31,551 nt of DNA, taken from positions 79,851 to 111,401 of the forward strand of contig DHPM01000004.1 in the NCBI GenBank assembly GCA_002410935.1, written 5' to 3'. Below are positions 1-7,616 of this stretch, one piece after another; position 1 is the first letter of the stretch, and each line of letters opens with the position of its first letter. Source of the stretch: Caryophanales bacterium UBA5364 (lineage in GTDB: Bacteria > Bacillota_I > Bacilli_A > RF39 > UBA660). The notes under the pieces were generated by a model that was not told the DNA's origin, did not search any database, and was given only the letters and a program-made list of their open reading frames with translations. The position numbers and the translations under genes were made by a program.

Positions 1-21
1 TTAATTTTGCTTCCTTTTAAA

Positions 22-672
22 TTATTTTTTATCTAATCGATTGATTAGTTTTTTTGTTGGTTTAAATTGACAATGGATTATTGAATAGAGCCCTAGTATG
101 ATAAATATTATTGGAATTGTTAGCCACATTCCTGGAGGGTTAAATTCTTTATTAAGTGATAGTGAAAGTGTTTCTCTAGTAGTATATATGGTGTAATATA
201 TTAATACTCCAAATAGTGTCATAAATAATCCTAAAGAAGTATGATATAGTTTTAAATATCCGTCAATAAATAATCGTTTTCCTATTGTTTTTGTTATTAA
301 CATAAAACTAATACCCCAAATTATTAACATTGTATTTTCAGAATAACCGGTAATTACGGCTTGTCCTGGATGTTTTGGATTATATTTTATGTTTTTTTCT
401 GATCCGATTTTTGGTGTGATAGCAGTTCCATAATTAGTAGCTATTTCATAAGTTTTATTATTTACTGTATAAGAATAAATTAATCGATAAGAATTACTAT
501 CCTCATCAGATGAATATGTTTCTTTTCTGATAAGAGTGGCTTGAATATGTATGAAATCTTTTGATTTAAGATGTTGATAATAGGAGTTTTTAATTCCAAA
601 GAATAGGGCTAGGGCACCAATTATAAAAGAAAATGTTAAAAGTCCTAAATCAAGGGTAATAAGTTTTCTCAT
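22..672 (-). CDS. DUF3592-like membrane protein
   Basis: About 216 residues. The layout is an N-terminal membrane segment, a soluble beta-rich stretch of roughly 80 residues, then three further hydrophobic segments and a short basic tail. The soluble part (YSYTVNNKTYEI, then YNPKHPGQAV) resembles DUF3592 proteins, whose function is unknown. An in-frame TTG at 696 would add eight residues and overlap the upstream gene by 23 bp. I prefer ATG at 672, which falls just after the upstream stop at 674, although neither start has a strong Shine-Dalgarno sequence. It is probably co-transcribed with the radical SAM/deaminase gene. Family assignment is from memory of the pattern, so moderate confidence; the gene itself is well supported by length and membrane architecture. 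Confidence 0.7.
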   Translation of the reverse strand: MRKLITLDLGLLTFSFIIGALALFFGIKNSYYQHLKSKDFIHIQATLIRKETYSSDEDSNSYRLIYSYTVNNKTYEIATNYGTAITPKIGSEKNIKYNPKHPGQAVITGYSENTMLIIWGISFMLITKTIGKRLFIDGYLKLYHTSLGLFMTLFGVLIYYTIYTTRETLSLSLNKEFNPPGMWLTIPIIFIILGLYSIIHCQFKPTKKLINRLDKK

Positions 673-673
673 A

Positions 674-2191
674 TTATCTTGGTTTTTGTTCTTCAAGTGA
701 AATAGTTATTGATTGCATTTTATCTTTATCTAATTGTTTATAAGTTACACCACACATGTCAAATAAGGCTTTAGAAGCAATAACATTATCTGTCTTAGCA
801 TATTTATCAGATAAGTAGATAACTTCTTTAATACCTGACTGAATAATTAATTTAGCACATTCATTACATGGAAATAAATCAACATATATTTTAGCATTTT
901 CTAAATCCTTTCGGCTACCACGATAATTTAAAATAGCATTCATTTCAGCATGGCATACATATAGGTATTTTGTTTCTAGTGCATGACCTTCACGTTTCCA
1001 AGGGAATGCTTCATCTTCAACGCCATTTGGAGCCCCATTATAACCAATTGATAATATTCTGTTATCTCTTCCAACAATACAAGCACCAACTTGAGTTGAA
1101 GGGTCTTTACTACGCATTGCAGATAACTTAGCTATTGCCATAAAGTATTCATCCCAACTTAAATAATCAGTACGATTATCTTCATGAATTTGGTGAAGTC
1201 TTTTCCATTCATCAAATTCATTTAATTGTTCCTCAGTTTCAATTTCTTGGTGATAATAATGTTTTGTAAATTCACCACATGAACTTCCAATTTCTCTTCC
1301 TGGAGGAGAGTAAGTTTTAACTCTTAAACCAGGTACTTTTTCATTAATTGTTTTAATCCATTTCTCTTCCTTGTTACTTATTTTCAATTCATTAATTGGA
1401 TTAAATCTGATAAACTTAATTGGTATTTGATATTCTTTTAATAGTTCACATAAGGTATCTAATTCATCATCACTATCATTAACTCCATCAATAAGCGTGT
1501 AATGGATTTCAACTGGATCATTAGTGCGATGAAAGATATTATATTTATCCATTATTTTCTCGTTCTTTTGCATCTTATCTCGGTATTCCTTTAAGTAAGC
1601 TAAGGCTTCTTCAACTTTTACTTTAGTTGATGGGATTAGTTTAAATCTTTTATCATCAAGTGGTGTATGCATTGAAAAATGAAGTTTTAATGGGATATTA
1701 TTTTCAGTTACTAGATTTATTAATTTTAAGACATTATCATTAGGCATCATTGTCGATACTGCATAATTAATTTCTGTATATCCAAGTAACTTTTTTAATT
1801 CATCTTCTTTTTTATATACTTCTTCAATTAGTTCTAAATTAAGTAATGGTTCACCAACACCCATAAAAGAAATAAGTAGTTTATCTTTATTAGTTCTTCT
1901 TTTTATTTTGTCATTAGTTGGTTTAGTTAAACCTTTAATTAAAGCTTCGATAAAGTTATCAATATTAATTGCTTTCATCTTTTTATTTAAACCTTTATTA
2001 GTTAAATGGCACATCACACAACCTAAATTACAAAAATGATGAGTTGGTACACATATAACATCATACTTTTTATTCATAAGTAAACTTATTTCGATAATTT
2101 CATTGTTTCCTGCTTCAAAAACGGACTTTAAAGATCCATCAGAAAAGTCTTTAAATACTCCTAAATTTTTTAAATTATTTCTTAATTCCAT
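674..2191 (-). CDS. Radical SAM (RlmN/Cfr-like) - dCMP deaminase fusion protein
   Basis: 505 residues with two enzymes in one chain. Residues about 40-310 form a radical SAM domain: cluster cysteines C54, C58, C61 (CNLGCVMC), glycine motif MGVGEP near 110-115, and a C-terminal SSCGEF with C305. C47 lies seven residues before C54. C47 and C305 therefore match the two mechanistic cysteines of RlmN/Cfr methyl synthases (C118 and C355 in E. coli RlmN). The RlmN N-terminal accessory domain is much reduced. Residues about 343-485 form a zinc deaminase of the dCMP deaminase/ComEB type: H414-A-E416, and P441-C442 with C445. That domain would convert dCMP to dUMP for thymidylate synthesis. The radical SAM substrate is unknown. 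ATG has a good AAGGAG, and TATAAT (extended TGC) lies at 2224-2229. Domain calls are firm; the combined role is not. Confidence 0.9.
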   Translation of the reverse strand: MELRNNLKNLGVFKDFSDGSLKSVFEAGNNEIIEISLLMNKKYDVICVPTHHFCNLGCVMCHLTNKGLNKKMKAINIDNFIEALIKGLTKPTNDKIKRRTNKDKLLISFMGVGEPLLNLELIEEVYKKEDELKKLLGYTEINYAVSTMMPNDNVLKLINLVTENNIPLKLHFSMHTPLDDKRFKLIPSTKVKVEEALAYLKEYRDKMQKNEKIMDKYNIFHRTNDPVEIHYTLIDGVNDSDDELDTLCELLKEYQIPIKFIRFNPINELKISNKEEKWIKTINEKVPGLRVKTYSPPGREIGSSCGEFTKHYYHQEIETEEQLNEFDEWKRLHQIHEDNRTDYLSWDEYFMAIAKLSAMRSKDPSTQVGACIVGRDNRILSIGYNGAPNGVEDEAFPWKREGHALETKYLYVCHAEMNAILNYRGSRKDLENAKIYVDLFPCNECAKLIIQSGIKEVIYLSDKYAKTDNVIASKALFDMCGVTYKQLDKDKMQSITISLEEQKPR

Positions 2192-2248
2192 AATACTCTC
2201 CTTACATTACTAAACATAATAATATTATAGCACATCTAAATAAAAAGC

Positions 2249-2272
2249 AAAGAATCTAATTATAGATTCTTT
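2249..2272 (-). terminator. Intrinsic terminator of the Cys-rich gene
   Basis: Ten-base-pair arms, AAAGAATCTA with TAGATTCTTT, around a 4-nt loop. On the minus strand they are followed by a GC and then a U-rich run. It lies between the Cys-rich gene and the radical SAM gene, so the latter probably relies on its own promoter at 2224-2229. Confidence 0.7.
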
Positions 2273-2291
2273 ACTTTTAGTTTTTAATTTA

Positions 2292-2498
2292 TTATTCACA
2301 TTCAGTATAAACATTGATGCATACGCAGCAATCTTCTTTTTTACCATCTTTATAGAATTTTTCATCTTTTTTCCAAGGATGATCTTTATCGCATTTTGTA
2401 TAAACATTTATACATACGCAGCAATCATCCTTTTTGCATTTAAAGTCATAATCCTTTTTTTCTTCTAAGAAGTTATCTTCAAATTCTTTTTCAAGCAT
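2292..2498 (-). CDS. Small Cys-rich protein with a duplicated CCVCINVYT module
   Basis: 68 residues, no signal peptide or membrane segment, rich in Lys, Asp, Glu and Cys. The 9-residue block CCVCINVYT occurs twice, each time preceded by an acidic residue and followed one residue later by Cys (TKC, TEC). The second copy is the C-terminus. The duplication is visible in DNA as well, in about 40 bp around 2298-2340 and 2392-2435. The ATG at 2498 has an excellent GGAGGTGGAG upstream. The in-frame GTG at 2513 falls inside that Shine-Dalgarno sequence and is rejected. The cysteines suggest metal binding or disulfide cross-linking, possibly a spore-coat-type protein. I do not recognise the family. 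It lies upstream of the radical SAM fusion on the same strand, with a terminator between them. Confidence 0.7.
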   Translation of the reverse strand: MLEKEFEDNFLEEKKDYDFKCKKDDCCVCINVYTKCDKDHPWKKDEKFYKDGKKEDCCVCINVYTECE

Positions 2499-2513
2499 TT
2501 TCTCCACCTCCAC

Positions 2514-2731
2514 GATATTGTATGCGCTAACTTAGTTAAAGAAATAATAACCGCCTTTTAATTTTGAATTATGTTGAAAATTAATTTTATGGTATGATAT
2601 TAAGGAGGTGGATTATAAGATATATTTATTATCATTACTAATTTTTATGTTCATAAAATTGAACTGGATAGTAATATTATTTTAGAAACACCTATTCAAA
2701 AAAGTCCTGAAATAGGGATTATGGAGGAAAT
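2514..2731. other. Divergent intergenic region with an AT-rich leader
   Basis: Separates the minus-strand Cys-rich gene from the plus-strand AMP ligase gene. It contains an extended -10-like TGGTATGAT (2590-2598) followed by a strong AAGGAGGTG at 2602-2610. No ATG lies at normal spacing from that Shine-Dalgarno sequence. A 25-codon hydrophobic reading frame runs from GTG 2608 to TAG 2685. No other gene is visible. Confidence 0.4.
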
Positions 2732-4396
2732 ATGAAAACATATGATGTTATTGAATTTAAAAATATTTTAGATATGTTGGAAGTGAGGTATGTTACTCAT
2801 CATGACAAAATAGCTTTTTATCAAAAGAATAAAAATAAGGAATTTGATAAAATAACATATGCACAATTAAAAGGTGACGTTGACTATCTTAAAGCTGCTT
2901 TACTTGATATGGGGTTAAAGGGTAAGAAGATAGCTATTATTGGTAAGAATCGTTATGAATGGGCATTATCTTATTTAGCGACTCTTTGTGGAGTAGGAGT
3001 AGTTGTTCCATTAGATAAACAATTAAGTGATCATGAAATTAAAAATTGTCTTGATAGAGTTGATGTTGAAGCAATTATTTATTCTAATGAATTTGAAGAA
3101 AGATTAAAAAAAATAGCTAGTGATGTTAAGGTTAAACATTATATAAATATGGATGATGATATTAAACCTTTAATTAATAAAGGTGAAAGATTAATTAATA
3201 ATGGTATGGATATTAATGAGGCAATTGATAATGAAGCTCTTGCAGCCTTATTATTTACGTCTGGTACGACATCTAATTCAAAAGTTGTAATGTTATCCCA
3301 AAAGAATATTATGTCTAATGTTAAAGCAGGGCAAATGATGGTAAAAGTGGATGAAAATGATACTTTTCTTTCAATCTTACCACTTAATCATACGCTAGAG
3401 TCTACTTGTGTTTTATTGTTCCCATTAGCATCAGGAGCAGCTATTGCATATGGAGATAACTTAAAGAATTTACCGAAGGACATGAAGACCATTAAACCAA
3501 CAACAATGATGGTTGTTCCAAGGGTTACTGAAGCCTTTTATGATAAAATTGTTACTGCTATTGAAAAGAAGAATAAAGTTAGACAAGTTAAATTAGCTAT
3601 GAAACTAACCAATCTTTTAGGTAAAAAGAAAATGGTGGTTAAAAGAAAAATCTTTAAAGAAATTCATGATGAATTTGGTGGCAAGTTAAGATTATTGATG
3701 ATGGGTGGAGCACCTGTTAATCCTAAGATTTCAGCTTATTTTAGAGATTTAGGTATTTTAGCTATTCAAGGTTATGGACTAACGGAATGTGCACCTTTAG
3801 TAACTTTAAATAGTGATACTGTATATAAAGATGATTCAACTGGTATGGTAATGCCTGGAAGTGATGTGATTATTACTAATCCTGATGAATATGGGATTGG
3901 TGAAATTGCTGTTAAAGGTCCTCAAGTTATGTTAGGGTACTATGGTGATGAAGAAACTACTAAAGCGGTTATGAAGGATGGTTACTTGTATACCGGTGAC
4001 TTAGGTAAGTTTGATAAAGATGGTTTTTTAAGGATTTTAGGAAGATGTAAAAATGTTATTGTTTCAGCTAGTGGTAAAAATATTTTTCCTGAAGAAATAG
4101 AATCGTTATTAAATGAAAATCATCTAGTTAAAGAATCATTAGTATATGAAGATGTTGTAAATAATCGTGGTAAACTTACTGCTGAAGTTGTGATAACAGA
4201 TATTATTAAACAAAAGATTTTAGAACATCCAGAAGCAAAAGAAGAAATAAAAAAGGTTTTATTAGAATATTTAAGTGAAGTTAATAAGAAATTATCTGAC
4301 TATAAAAGAGTTCATGATATAAAGATTAGATTAACGGAATTTGAAAAAACTTCAACTTTAAAAATTAAAAGGTTTTTATTTAATAAACAAAATTAA
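2732..4396 (+). CDS. AMP-dependent synthetase/ligase, long-chain acyl-CoA synthetase-like
   Basis: 554 residues of the ANL superfamily, which adenylates a carboxylic acid with ATP and transfers it to a thiol such as CoA. Visible motifs: phosphate-binding loop LFTSGTTSNSK (174-184), A5 motif GYGLTE (347-352), TGD (421-423) with the hinge RILGRCKN, and a C-terminal catalytic-type Lys in TLKIKR (K544). The architecture resembles bacterial FadD/AMP-binding proteins, but the acyl substrate cannot be read from sequence. The start has GGAGGAAA directly upstream. The gene stands alone, with a loosely paired hairpin after the stop (about 4393-4420). A role in membrane lipid or fatty acid activation is inferred. 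Confidence 0.85.
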   Translation: MKTYDVIEFKNILDMLEVRYVTHHDKIAFYQKNKNKEFDKITYAQLKGDVDYLKAALLDMGLKGKKIAIIGKNRYEWALSYLATLCGVGVVVPLDKQLSDHEIKNCLDRVDVEAIIYSNEFEERLKKIASDVKVKHYINMDDDIKPLINKGERLINNGMDINEAIDNEALAALLFTSGTTSNSKVVMLSQKNIMSNVKAGQMMVKVDENDTFLSILPLNHTLESTCVLLFPLASGAAIAYGDNLKNLPKDMKTIKPTTMMVVPRVTEAFYDKIVTAIEKKNKVRQVKLAMKLTNLLGKKKMVVKRKIFKEIHDEFGGKLRLLMMGGAPVNPKISAYFRDLGILAIQGYGLTECAPLVTLNSDTVYKDDSTGMVMPGSDVIITNPDEYGIGEIAVKGPQVMLGYYGDEETTKAVMKDGYLYTGDLGKFDKDGFLRILGRCKNVIVSASGKNIFPEEIESLLNENHLVKESLVYEDVVNNRGKLTAEVVITDIIKQKILEHPEAKEEIKKVLLEYLSEVNKKLSDYKRVHDIKIRLTEFEKTSTLKIKRFLFNKQN

Positions 4397-4480
4397 AGGT
4401 TGATACGGTATCTTTAATAATTTAAAAGTAAAAAAGAATGAATATTTTTTCCTTTTCTGACTATAATAATATTATAGGGG

Positions 4481-4507
4481 TTAGCACTCGCTCTTGACAA
4501 GTGCTAA
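4481..4507 (+). promoter_or_regulatory. CIRCE operator (HrcA binding site)
   Basis: TTAGCACTC-N9-AAGTGCTAA. It differs from the CIRCE consensus by one base in the second arm (A for G in GAGTGCTAA). The spacer is exactly 9 nt. It lies 40 nt before the small heat-shock gene, so HrcA repression of hsp20 is expected. Confidence 0.93.
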
Positions 4508-4522
4508 AAGTTGTGTTAAAAT
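4494..4522 (+). promoter_or_regulatory. Sigma-A promoter overlapping CIRCE
   Basis: TTGACA at 4494-4499, a 17-nt spacer, then TAAAAT at 4517-4522. The -35 box sits within the CIRCE spacer and the start of its second arm, so HrcA would block polymerase directly. A second -10-like TATAAT lies at 4462-4467, upstream of CIRCE. Confidence 0.75.
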
Positions 4523-4547
4523 TATAATTAGGAAAGGAAGTGTAGAT

Positions 4548-4937
4548 ATGAGTTTAATCTCTAGAAATTTTTATTTAGATGACCTTTTTGATGATTTTAT
4601 TACTTCGACAAAGGGAAATGATATGAAATGTGATATTTATGAAAAAGAAGGTGATTATCACATTGAAATGGATATTCCTGGATTCGATAAGAATGATATT
4701 TCGATTGAATGCAATAATGGTTATTTAACTATTACTGCTGAAAAACAAGCAGAATCAAATGATGAAACTAAAAATTATATTCGCCGTGAAAGAAAATATG
4801 GGAAATATCAAAGATCATTTTATTTAGGTGATATGGAATCAGATAATATTAATGCTGAATTCAAAGATGGATTACTAAAAATATCTATTCCTAAAAAAGA
4901 AGAAATAGAAACTAAAAAAGTTATTGAAATAAAATAA
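4548..4937 (+). CDS. Small heat-shock protein, Hsp20/alpha-crystallin family
   Basis: 129 residues; an ATP-independent holdase chaperone that binds unfolding proteins in the cytoplasm. The alpha-crystallin domain spans about residues 26-119 and includes DIPGFDKNDI, the EFKDGLLKI stretch that fits the family A-x-x-x-G-x-L motif, and a following I-x-I element. The start ATG at 4548 is preceded by GGAAAGGAAG. A longer in-frame TTG reading begins inside the CIRCE/promoter and is rejected. It is monocistronic, with its own terminator. CIRCE control of an hsp20 is less usual than control of groE or dnaK, but the operator position is unambiguous. Confidence 0.95.
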   Translation: MSLISRNFYLDDLFDDFITSTKGNDMKCDIYEKEGDYHIEMDIPGFDKNDISIECNNGYLTITAEKQAESNDETKNYIRRERKYGKYQRSFYLGDMESDNINAEFKDGLLKISIPKKEEIETKKVIEIK

Positions 4938-4947
4938 TATAATATAA

Positions 4948-4972
4948 GCAACATTTAATTGTTGCTTTTTTT
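4948..4972 (+). terminator. Intrinsic terminator of hsp20
   Basis: AGCAACA / TGTTGCT stem with a short AT loop, followed by a run of seven T. Confidence 0.9.
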
Positions 4973-5048
4973 GTGCTCTCATATATGTTAAAATAGAAAA
5001 GACATAATATGTAAGAAAGAGTAAAATAATTATATTGAGGTGGTGACT

Positions 5049-6602
5049 ATGTTAGAGTTAAGAAATATTACAATTAATTTAACAAAAACAAACAGAGTTT
5101 TAATTAATAATTTAAATTTAGTATTTAATCGCGGCGATAAGATAGCTATTATTGGTGAAGAAGGAAATGGTAAAACAACTCTTTTACAATTAATTTATAA
5201 TCATGAATTAATTGATGATTACTGTACTTATAGTGGTCAAATTATAAAAAAGAATGTTAATATTGGGTATTTAGAACAAACACTAAATTCTAAATGGAAT
5301 AGTCATACTATGTTAGAATATTTACTAAAGAATAATCCAGAAGATGAGATTAATTATGATAATTATAATGAATTAATTCAAAATAAAAAAGTATTATCAA
5401 AGTTAGGAATTAATACCAATAGGATAGATGAAGAACAAGTTATTGAAACTCTTTCTGGTGGTGAAAAAGTTAAACTACAACTTGCTAAAATAATAATTAA
5501 TAATCCCGATATTTTATTATTAGATGAACCTACTAACGACTTAGATATTAGTACTTTAGAATGGTTAGAAGAATTCATTAATAGTATTGATGTACCTATT
5601 TTGTATATTTCTCATGATGAAGTATTACTAGAGCATACTGCCAATGTAATTGTTCATCTAGAACAAATAAAAAGAAAGACGGAAGCTAAACATACTATTG
5701 AACGAATTAGTTATAATGATTATATTCAAAAAAGATTAGGGATGATTATAAAACAAACGCAAGTGGCACGAAAACAACGTTCGATTCATAAATCGAAAAT
5801 GGAGAGATGGCAACAAATATATCAAAAGGTTGAGCATCAACAAGCAACAATTACAAGGGCTGATCCTCATGGAGCAAAGTTATTAGCTAAGAAAATGAAA
5901 TCTTTAAAATCACAAGAAAAAAGAATGGAGAATGAAGAAAGTAATTTTCTTAATATTCCAGATATAGAAGAAGCAATTAAATTTAATTTTGAAAGTAATA
6001 TCTCTATTCCTAATAATAAGTTAATCCTTGATTTAAAATTAGATAATTTATTAATCAGTGATAAATTATTAGCCACTAATATTAATTTAGAAGTAAGGGG
6101 ACCCAAACATATTGTTATTATTGGAGAAAATGGAGTTGGGAAGACTACTTTGTTTAAATATATTTATAAACAATTAAAAAATAGAGAAGATATTAAAATT
6201 GGTTATATGTCTCAAAATTATAATGAATCGTTAAATGCAAATAAAACAGCGTTAGAATTTTTATTAAGTGATACTAATAATTATGATGAAACTAGAGCTA
6301 GAACTTTAATGGGATGTATGAAGTTTACGGAAGAAGAAATGGTAAATAAAGTTTATCATTTAAGTGGTGGACAAAAGGCTAAATTATTTATTCTAAAAAT
6401 GATATTAGATAATTGTGATGTTTTATTGTTAGATGAACCAACTCGTAATCTTAGCCCTTTATCTAACCCTATTATTAGAGAAGTGTTATCTAATTATAAA
6501 GGTACTATTATTAGTATCTCACATGATAGAAAATATATTTTAGAAGTATGTGATAAAACATATAAGCTGACTAAAACAGGCTTAATAGAATATGAAATAT
6601 AA
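5049..6602 (+). CDS. ABC-F family ATPase (ribosome-associated, antibiotic-resistance-like)
   Basis: 517 residues with two ABC ATPase cassettes and no membrane segments, the ABC-F arrangement. Domain 1: Walker A GEEGNGKT (36-43), signature LSGGE, Walker B ending EPTNDLD. A basic helical linker (about 205-300, many Lys/Arg/Gln) would reach toward the peptidyl-transferase centre. Domain 2: GENGVGKT (359-366), LSGGQ, then EPTRNLSP in place of EPTN-LD. That EPTRN-SP variant recalls the Lsa/Vga-type ribosome protection group rather than housekeeping EttA/Uup types. Resistance to lincosamides, pleuromutilins or streptogramins is therefore possible but not shown. ATG 5049 has GAGGTGG at the proper distance; GTG 5040 lies within that Shine-Dalgarno sequence. 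Confidence 0.88.
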   Translation: MLELRNITINLTKTNRVLINNLNLVFNRGDKIAIIGEEGNGKTTLLQLIYNHELIDDYCTYSGQIIKKNVNIGYLEQTLNSKWNSHTMLEYLLKNNPEDEINYDNYNELIQNKKVLSKLGINTNRIDEEQVIETLSGGEKVKLQLAKIIINNPDILLLDEPTNDLDISTLEWLEEFINSIDVPILYISHDEVLLEHTANVIVHLEQIKRKTEAKHTIERISYNDYIQKRLGMIIKQTQVARKQRSIHKSKMERWQQIYQKVEHQQATITRADPHGAKLLAKKMKSLKSQEKRMENEESNFLNIPDIEEAIKFNFESNISIPNNKLILDLKLDNLLISDKLLATNINLEVRGPKHIVIIGENGVGKTTLFKYIYKQLKNREDIKIGYMSQNYNESLNANKTALEFLLSDTNNYDETRARTLMGCMKFTEEEMVNKVYHLSGGQKAKLFILKMILDNCDVLLLDEPTRNLSPLSNPIIREVLSNYKGTIISISHDRKYILEVCDKTYKLTKTGLIEYEI

Positions 6603-6626
6603 TAATTATAAATGAATAAAATATAA

Positions 6627-6655
6627 TTGTTAAAACATGGGAAAAATAGTATAAT
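6627..6655 (+). promoter_or_regulatory. Sigma-A promoter of the ABC-2 exporter operon
   Basis: TTGTTA (6627-6632), a 17-nt spacer, TATAAT (6650-6655). The start codon follows 21 nt after the -10 box. Confidence 0.75.
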
Positions 6656-6676
6656 TTTGTTTAAGGAGTGAGAAAA

Positions 6677-7615
6677 TTGTCAAATATAATAAAAATAAAA
6701 AACTTAACTAAAAATTATGGTAAATTTAAAGCTTTAAATAATTTATCATTCGAAGTAGAAGAGGGAGAAATACTTGGTCTTTTAGGTCCCAATGGTAGTG
6801 GGAAAACAACAACTATTAATTGCATATTATCGTTATTAGAGTTTAATAGTGGTAGTATTAAAATATCAGGTAAAGAAATGACTCCTGATTCTTATGAGAT
6901 TAAAAGTAAAATAGGGGTAGTATTTCAAGATGTGGCAGTATTTGAAGAATTAACCGTTATTGAAAATATTAATTATTTTTGTGGATTATATATAACGGAT
7001 AAAAAAACAAGAGCTCAATATGTTGAAGATGCTATTCAATTAGTTGGCTTAAATGAATTTAAAAAGTTTTATCCAAAGCAATTAAGTGGAGGTCTTTTAA
7101 GAAGACTTAATATTGCTTGTGGTATTGCTCATAAACCCTCTATTATCTTCTTAGATGAACCAACTGTAGCAGTTGATCCTCAAAGTAGAAACAACATCTT
7201 AGATGGCATTAGAAAACTAAATAAAGAGGGGGCAACAATTGTCTATACAACTCACTATATGGAAGAAGTAGAACTAATTTGTAATCGTATTATTATTTTA
7301 GATAAAGGTAGTATTATTGCAAGTGGTACTTCAAAGGAACTAAAAGAATTAATTAATATTGAGGAAAAAGTAACAGTTGAAATAGATAATCTTAATGAAA
7401 AACATTTAAATGAAATAAAGTCATTTAAGAATGTTGATGAAGTTAATTATCATGATAATATTCTATATATTACTTATAAAAAAGGAAAACATAACTTAAA
7501 TGATTTAATCGATTATATGCAAGAAAAGAAAATTAAATATAATAAAATATTTTCTGAATTACCAACTCTTAATGATGTCTTCTTAGAATTAACTGGAAAA
7601 GAATTAAGGGATTAA
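6677..7615 (+). CDS. ABC-2 type transporter ATP-binding protein
   Basis: 312 residues. Walker A GPNGSGKT (37-44), Q-loop VFQD, signature LSGGLLRR, Walker B IIFLDEPT, and the H-loop YTTHYMEE. The signature LSGGL and the C-terminal region of about 90 residues fit the DrrA/CcmA-like drug or antibiotic exporter ATPases. The start is TTG 6677, with AAGGAG 8 nt upstream; the in-frame GTG at 6668 overlaps that Shine-Dalgarno sequence. It is first in an operon with two ABC-2 permeases, one base before the next gene. The complex would export an unknown hydrophobic substrate. Confidence 0.92.
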   Translation: MSNIIKIKNLTKNYGKFKALNNLSFEVEEGEILGLLGPNGSGKTTTINCILSLLEFNSGSIKISGKEMTPDSYEIKSKIGVVFQDVAVFEELTVIENINYFCGLYITDKKTRAQYVEDAIQLVGLNEFKKFYPKQLSGGLLRRLNIACGIAHKPSIIFLDEPTVAVDPQSRNNILDGIRKLNKEGATIVYTTHYMEEVELICNRIIILDKGSIIASGTSKELKELINIEEKVTVEIDNLNEKHLNEIKSFKNVDEVNYHDNILYITYKKGKHNLNDLIDYMQEKKIKYNKIFSELPTLNDVFLELTGKELRD

Positions 7616-7616
7616 G

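Noticed and set aside
2225..2407. A 60-codon minus-strand frame overlapping the Cys-rich gene
   Set aside because: It runs through the terminator hairpin and out of frame with the better-supported gene, which has a strong Shine-Dalgarno sequence and an internal repeat.
4494..4547. An 18-residue N-terminal extension of Hsp20 from TTG
   Set aside because: It starts inside the CIRCE element and promoter. ATG 4548 has the ribosome-binding site and the usual Hsp20 length.
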